Shown: piece by piece, positions 39,630-40,526 of the stretch
Numbering within the stretch: the stretch's first letter is position 1
Layout of the letters: each line of letters begins with the position of its first letter
Source: Clostridia bacterium
Lineage (GTDB): Bacteria > Bacillota > Clostridia > Christensenellales > Aristaeellaceae
Assembly: GCA_017552535.1 (NCBI GenBank)
Contig: JAFZPV010000017.1
Span: 1 to 40,526, forward strand
Direction: 5' to 3'
Length of the DNA: 40,526 nucleotides
Notes under the pieces: model-generated
Seen by the model: only the letters and a program-made list of their open reading frames with translations
Database searches by the model: none
Told to the model about the DNA's origin: nothing
Position numbers and translations under genes: made by a program

Positions 39630-39774
39630 CCTTATCAAGAGTGGTTGAGGGACGGGCCCTGTGAAACCCGGCAACCGGTCTGATCCGGTGCCAATTCCCG
39701 CAAGGCGAAAGCCTTGAAAGATGAGGCGAGCGCTCCGCGCGTATGTGTGAGACTCGCCCCCTGATGAGGGCGGG
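39630..39774 (+). ncRNA. SAM-I (S-box) riboswitch with terminator expression platform
   Basis: The aptamer shows the S-box consensus blocks in order: TTATCAAGAG, GGTTGAGGGAC, CTGTGAAACCCGGCAACC, GGTGCCAATTCC and GAAAGATGAGG. P1 pairs 39630-39636 with 39720-39726. Downstream, CTCGCCC (39753-39759) pairs with GGGCGGG (39768-39774) followed by TTATTAGTTT, the terminator. GGCGAG (39725-39730) can instead pair with CTCGCC (39753-39758) as antiterminator and overlaps P1 by two bases. SAM binding should therefore terminate transcription before metK, which makes SAM. Confidence 0.95.
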
Positions 39775-39807
39775 TTATTAGTTTACACAGAAACAGGAGA
39801 ATGCCCC

Positions 39808-40526
39808 ATGCGAAAGCTCTTTACCTCCGAGTCCGTCACCGAAGGACATCCCGATAAGATCTGCGACCAGATCAGCGATTCCATCCTGGACGCCATCCTG
39901 GCGCAGGACCCCAACGCCCATGTGGCCTGCGAGTGCGTGGCCACCACGGGCCTTATCATGATCATGGGCGAGATCAGCGCCGCCTGCCATGTGGACTACG
40001 CGCAGATCGCCCGCGCCAAAGTGTTGGAAATCGGTTACGACCGTGCCAAATACGGCTTCGACGGCGAAAGCTGCTCCGTGCTGGTGTGCGTGGACCAGCA
40101 GTCCCCCGACATCGCCATGGGCGTGAACAACGCGCTGGAAGGCCGCGGCGAGAACGCCATGGAGACCGGTGCGGGCGACCAGGGCATGATGTTCGGCTAC
40201 GCCTGCAGCGAGACCGAAGAGCTCATGCCCATGCCCATCGCCCTGGCCCACCGCATCACCCGCCGCATGGCGTACGTGCGCAAAAACAAGCTGGTGGGCT
40301 ATATGCGGCCTGACGGCAAGGCCCAGGTCACCGTGGAATACGAGGACGGAAAGCCCCTACGCGTGGACACGGTGGTGCTCTCCACCCAGCACGACCCGAA
40401 CGCCACCCACGAGCAGATCGAAAAGGACATGATCGACCTGGTGATCCGTCACGAGATCCCCGCCGAACTCATCGACGAAAACACCCGCTTCTTCATCAAC
40501 CCCACCGGGCGCTTTGTCGTGGGCGG
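39808..40526 (+). CDS. metK: S-adenosylmethionine synthetase (3' truncated by window)
   Basis: Makes SAM from methionine and ATP. The first 239 residues are visible. The N-terminal signature is complete: [18 protein letters not shown] with the catalytic H14 and the ATP-contacting D16 and K17. The [12 protein letters not shown] motif lies around residues 118-130, and the last visible block [13 protein letters not shown] is the conserved C-terminal domain entry. AGGAGA ends 7 nt before the ATG at 39808. A nearer upstream ATG at 39801 is out of frame. The gene sits directly under the SAM-I riboswitch, a feedback loop on its own product. Confidence 0.96.
   Translation, partial: MRKLFTSESVTEGHPDKICDQISDSILDAILAQDPNAHVACECVATTGLIMIMGEISAACHVDYAQIARAKVLEIGYDRAKYGFDGESCSVLVCVDQQSPDIAMGVNNALEGRGENAMETGAGDQGMMFGYACSETEELMPMPIALAHRITRRMAYVRKNKLVGYMRPDGKAQVTVEYEDGKPLRVDTVVLSTQHDPNATHEQIEKDMIDLVIRHEIPAELIDENTRFFINPTGRFVVG

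Noticed and set aside
39801-39803. ATG nearer the ribosome binding site of metK
   Set aside because: Out of frame with the conserved MetK N terminus; the ATG at 39808 has a 7-nt spacing.
1-40526. tRNA genes, CRISPR arrays, prophage or transposase genes
   Set aside because: No cloverleaf ends, regularly spaced direct repeats or transposase/integrase motifs were seen on either strand.

Overview
The window is GC-rich, densely packed bacterial chromosome. The gene set points to an anaerobic, plant-polysaccharide-using Firmicute of the class Clostridia: MutS2, an LCP-family wall ligase, two carbohydrate ABC systems of the LplB/YtcP type without their own ATPase, a SAM-I riboswitch on metK, formate-tetrahydrofolate ligase, and clean AGGAGG ribosome binding sites. 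Species cannot be named from the sequence. No tRNA, rRNA, CRISPR array, phage gene or transposase gene was recognised.

Layout. (1) 1-4208, rightward: the C-terminal two thirds of PurL, then fhs, closed by a strong terminator. A 191-bp MITE-like non-coding element follows. (2) 4485-12259, leftward: two separate solute-binding-protein/permease operons, each with its own sigma-A promoter and terminator. (3) 12260-22739, leftward: LCP protein, U32/DUF3656 protein, MutS2 and an HtrA protease, a terminator, then two esterases and a nitrilase-GDPD fusion. (4) 22794-28047, rightward: tcdA, then an overlapping run of a ROK kinase-SIS isomerase fusion, a two-gene SufC/SufB-type pair and a mannitol-1-phosphate dehydrogenase-like gene, ending in a bidirectional terminator. 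(5) 28059-30906, leftward: alpha/beta hydrolase, PfkB kinase and D-lyxose/mannose isomerase-like cupin. (6) 31006-34140: a CE1-like esterase facing an ECF sigma/anti-sigma-like pair. (7) 34259-37633, rightward: nitroreductase, a Big2-repeat wall hydrolase and RNase Z. (8) 37962-39450: a GH43 glycosidase and a small exported wall-binding protein, transcribed divergently. (9) 39502-40526: a long hairpin, then promoter, SAM-I riboswitch and the 5' part of metK.

How it fits together. The glycosidase, several esterases, the sugar isomerase, kinase and dehydrogenase genes, and the two sugar transport operons suggest uptake and catabolism of decorated plant glycans or related conjugates. The central operons are housekeeping: wall assembly, translation quality control and Fe-S assembly.

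The most unusual signal is non-coding. A roughly 300-bp intergenic element occurs twice in opposite orientation (32145-32454 and 37641-37935). Each copy lies directly behind a gene, between convergent genes. The two copies differ by paired substitutions that keep several hairpins intact while loop sequences stay the same. This is direct comparative evidence for a conserved folded structure. Two fused enzymes (nitrilase-GDPD and ROK-SIS) are the most interesting proteins.
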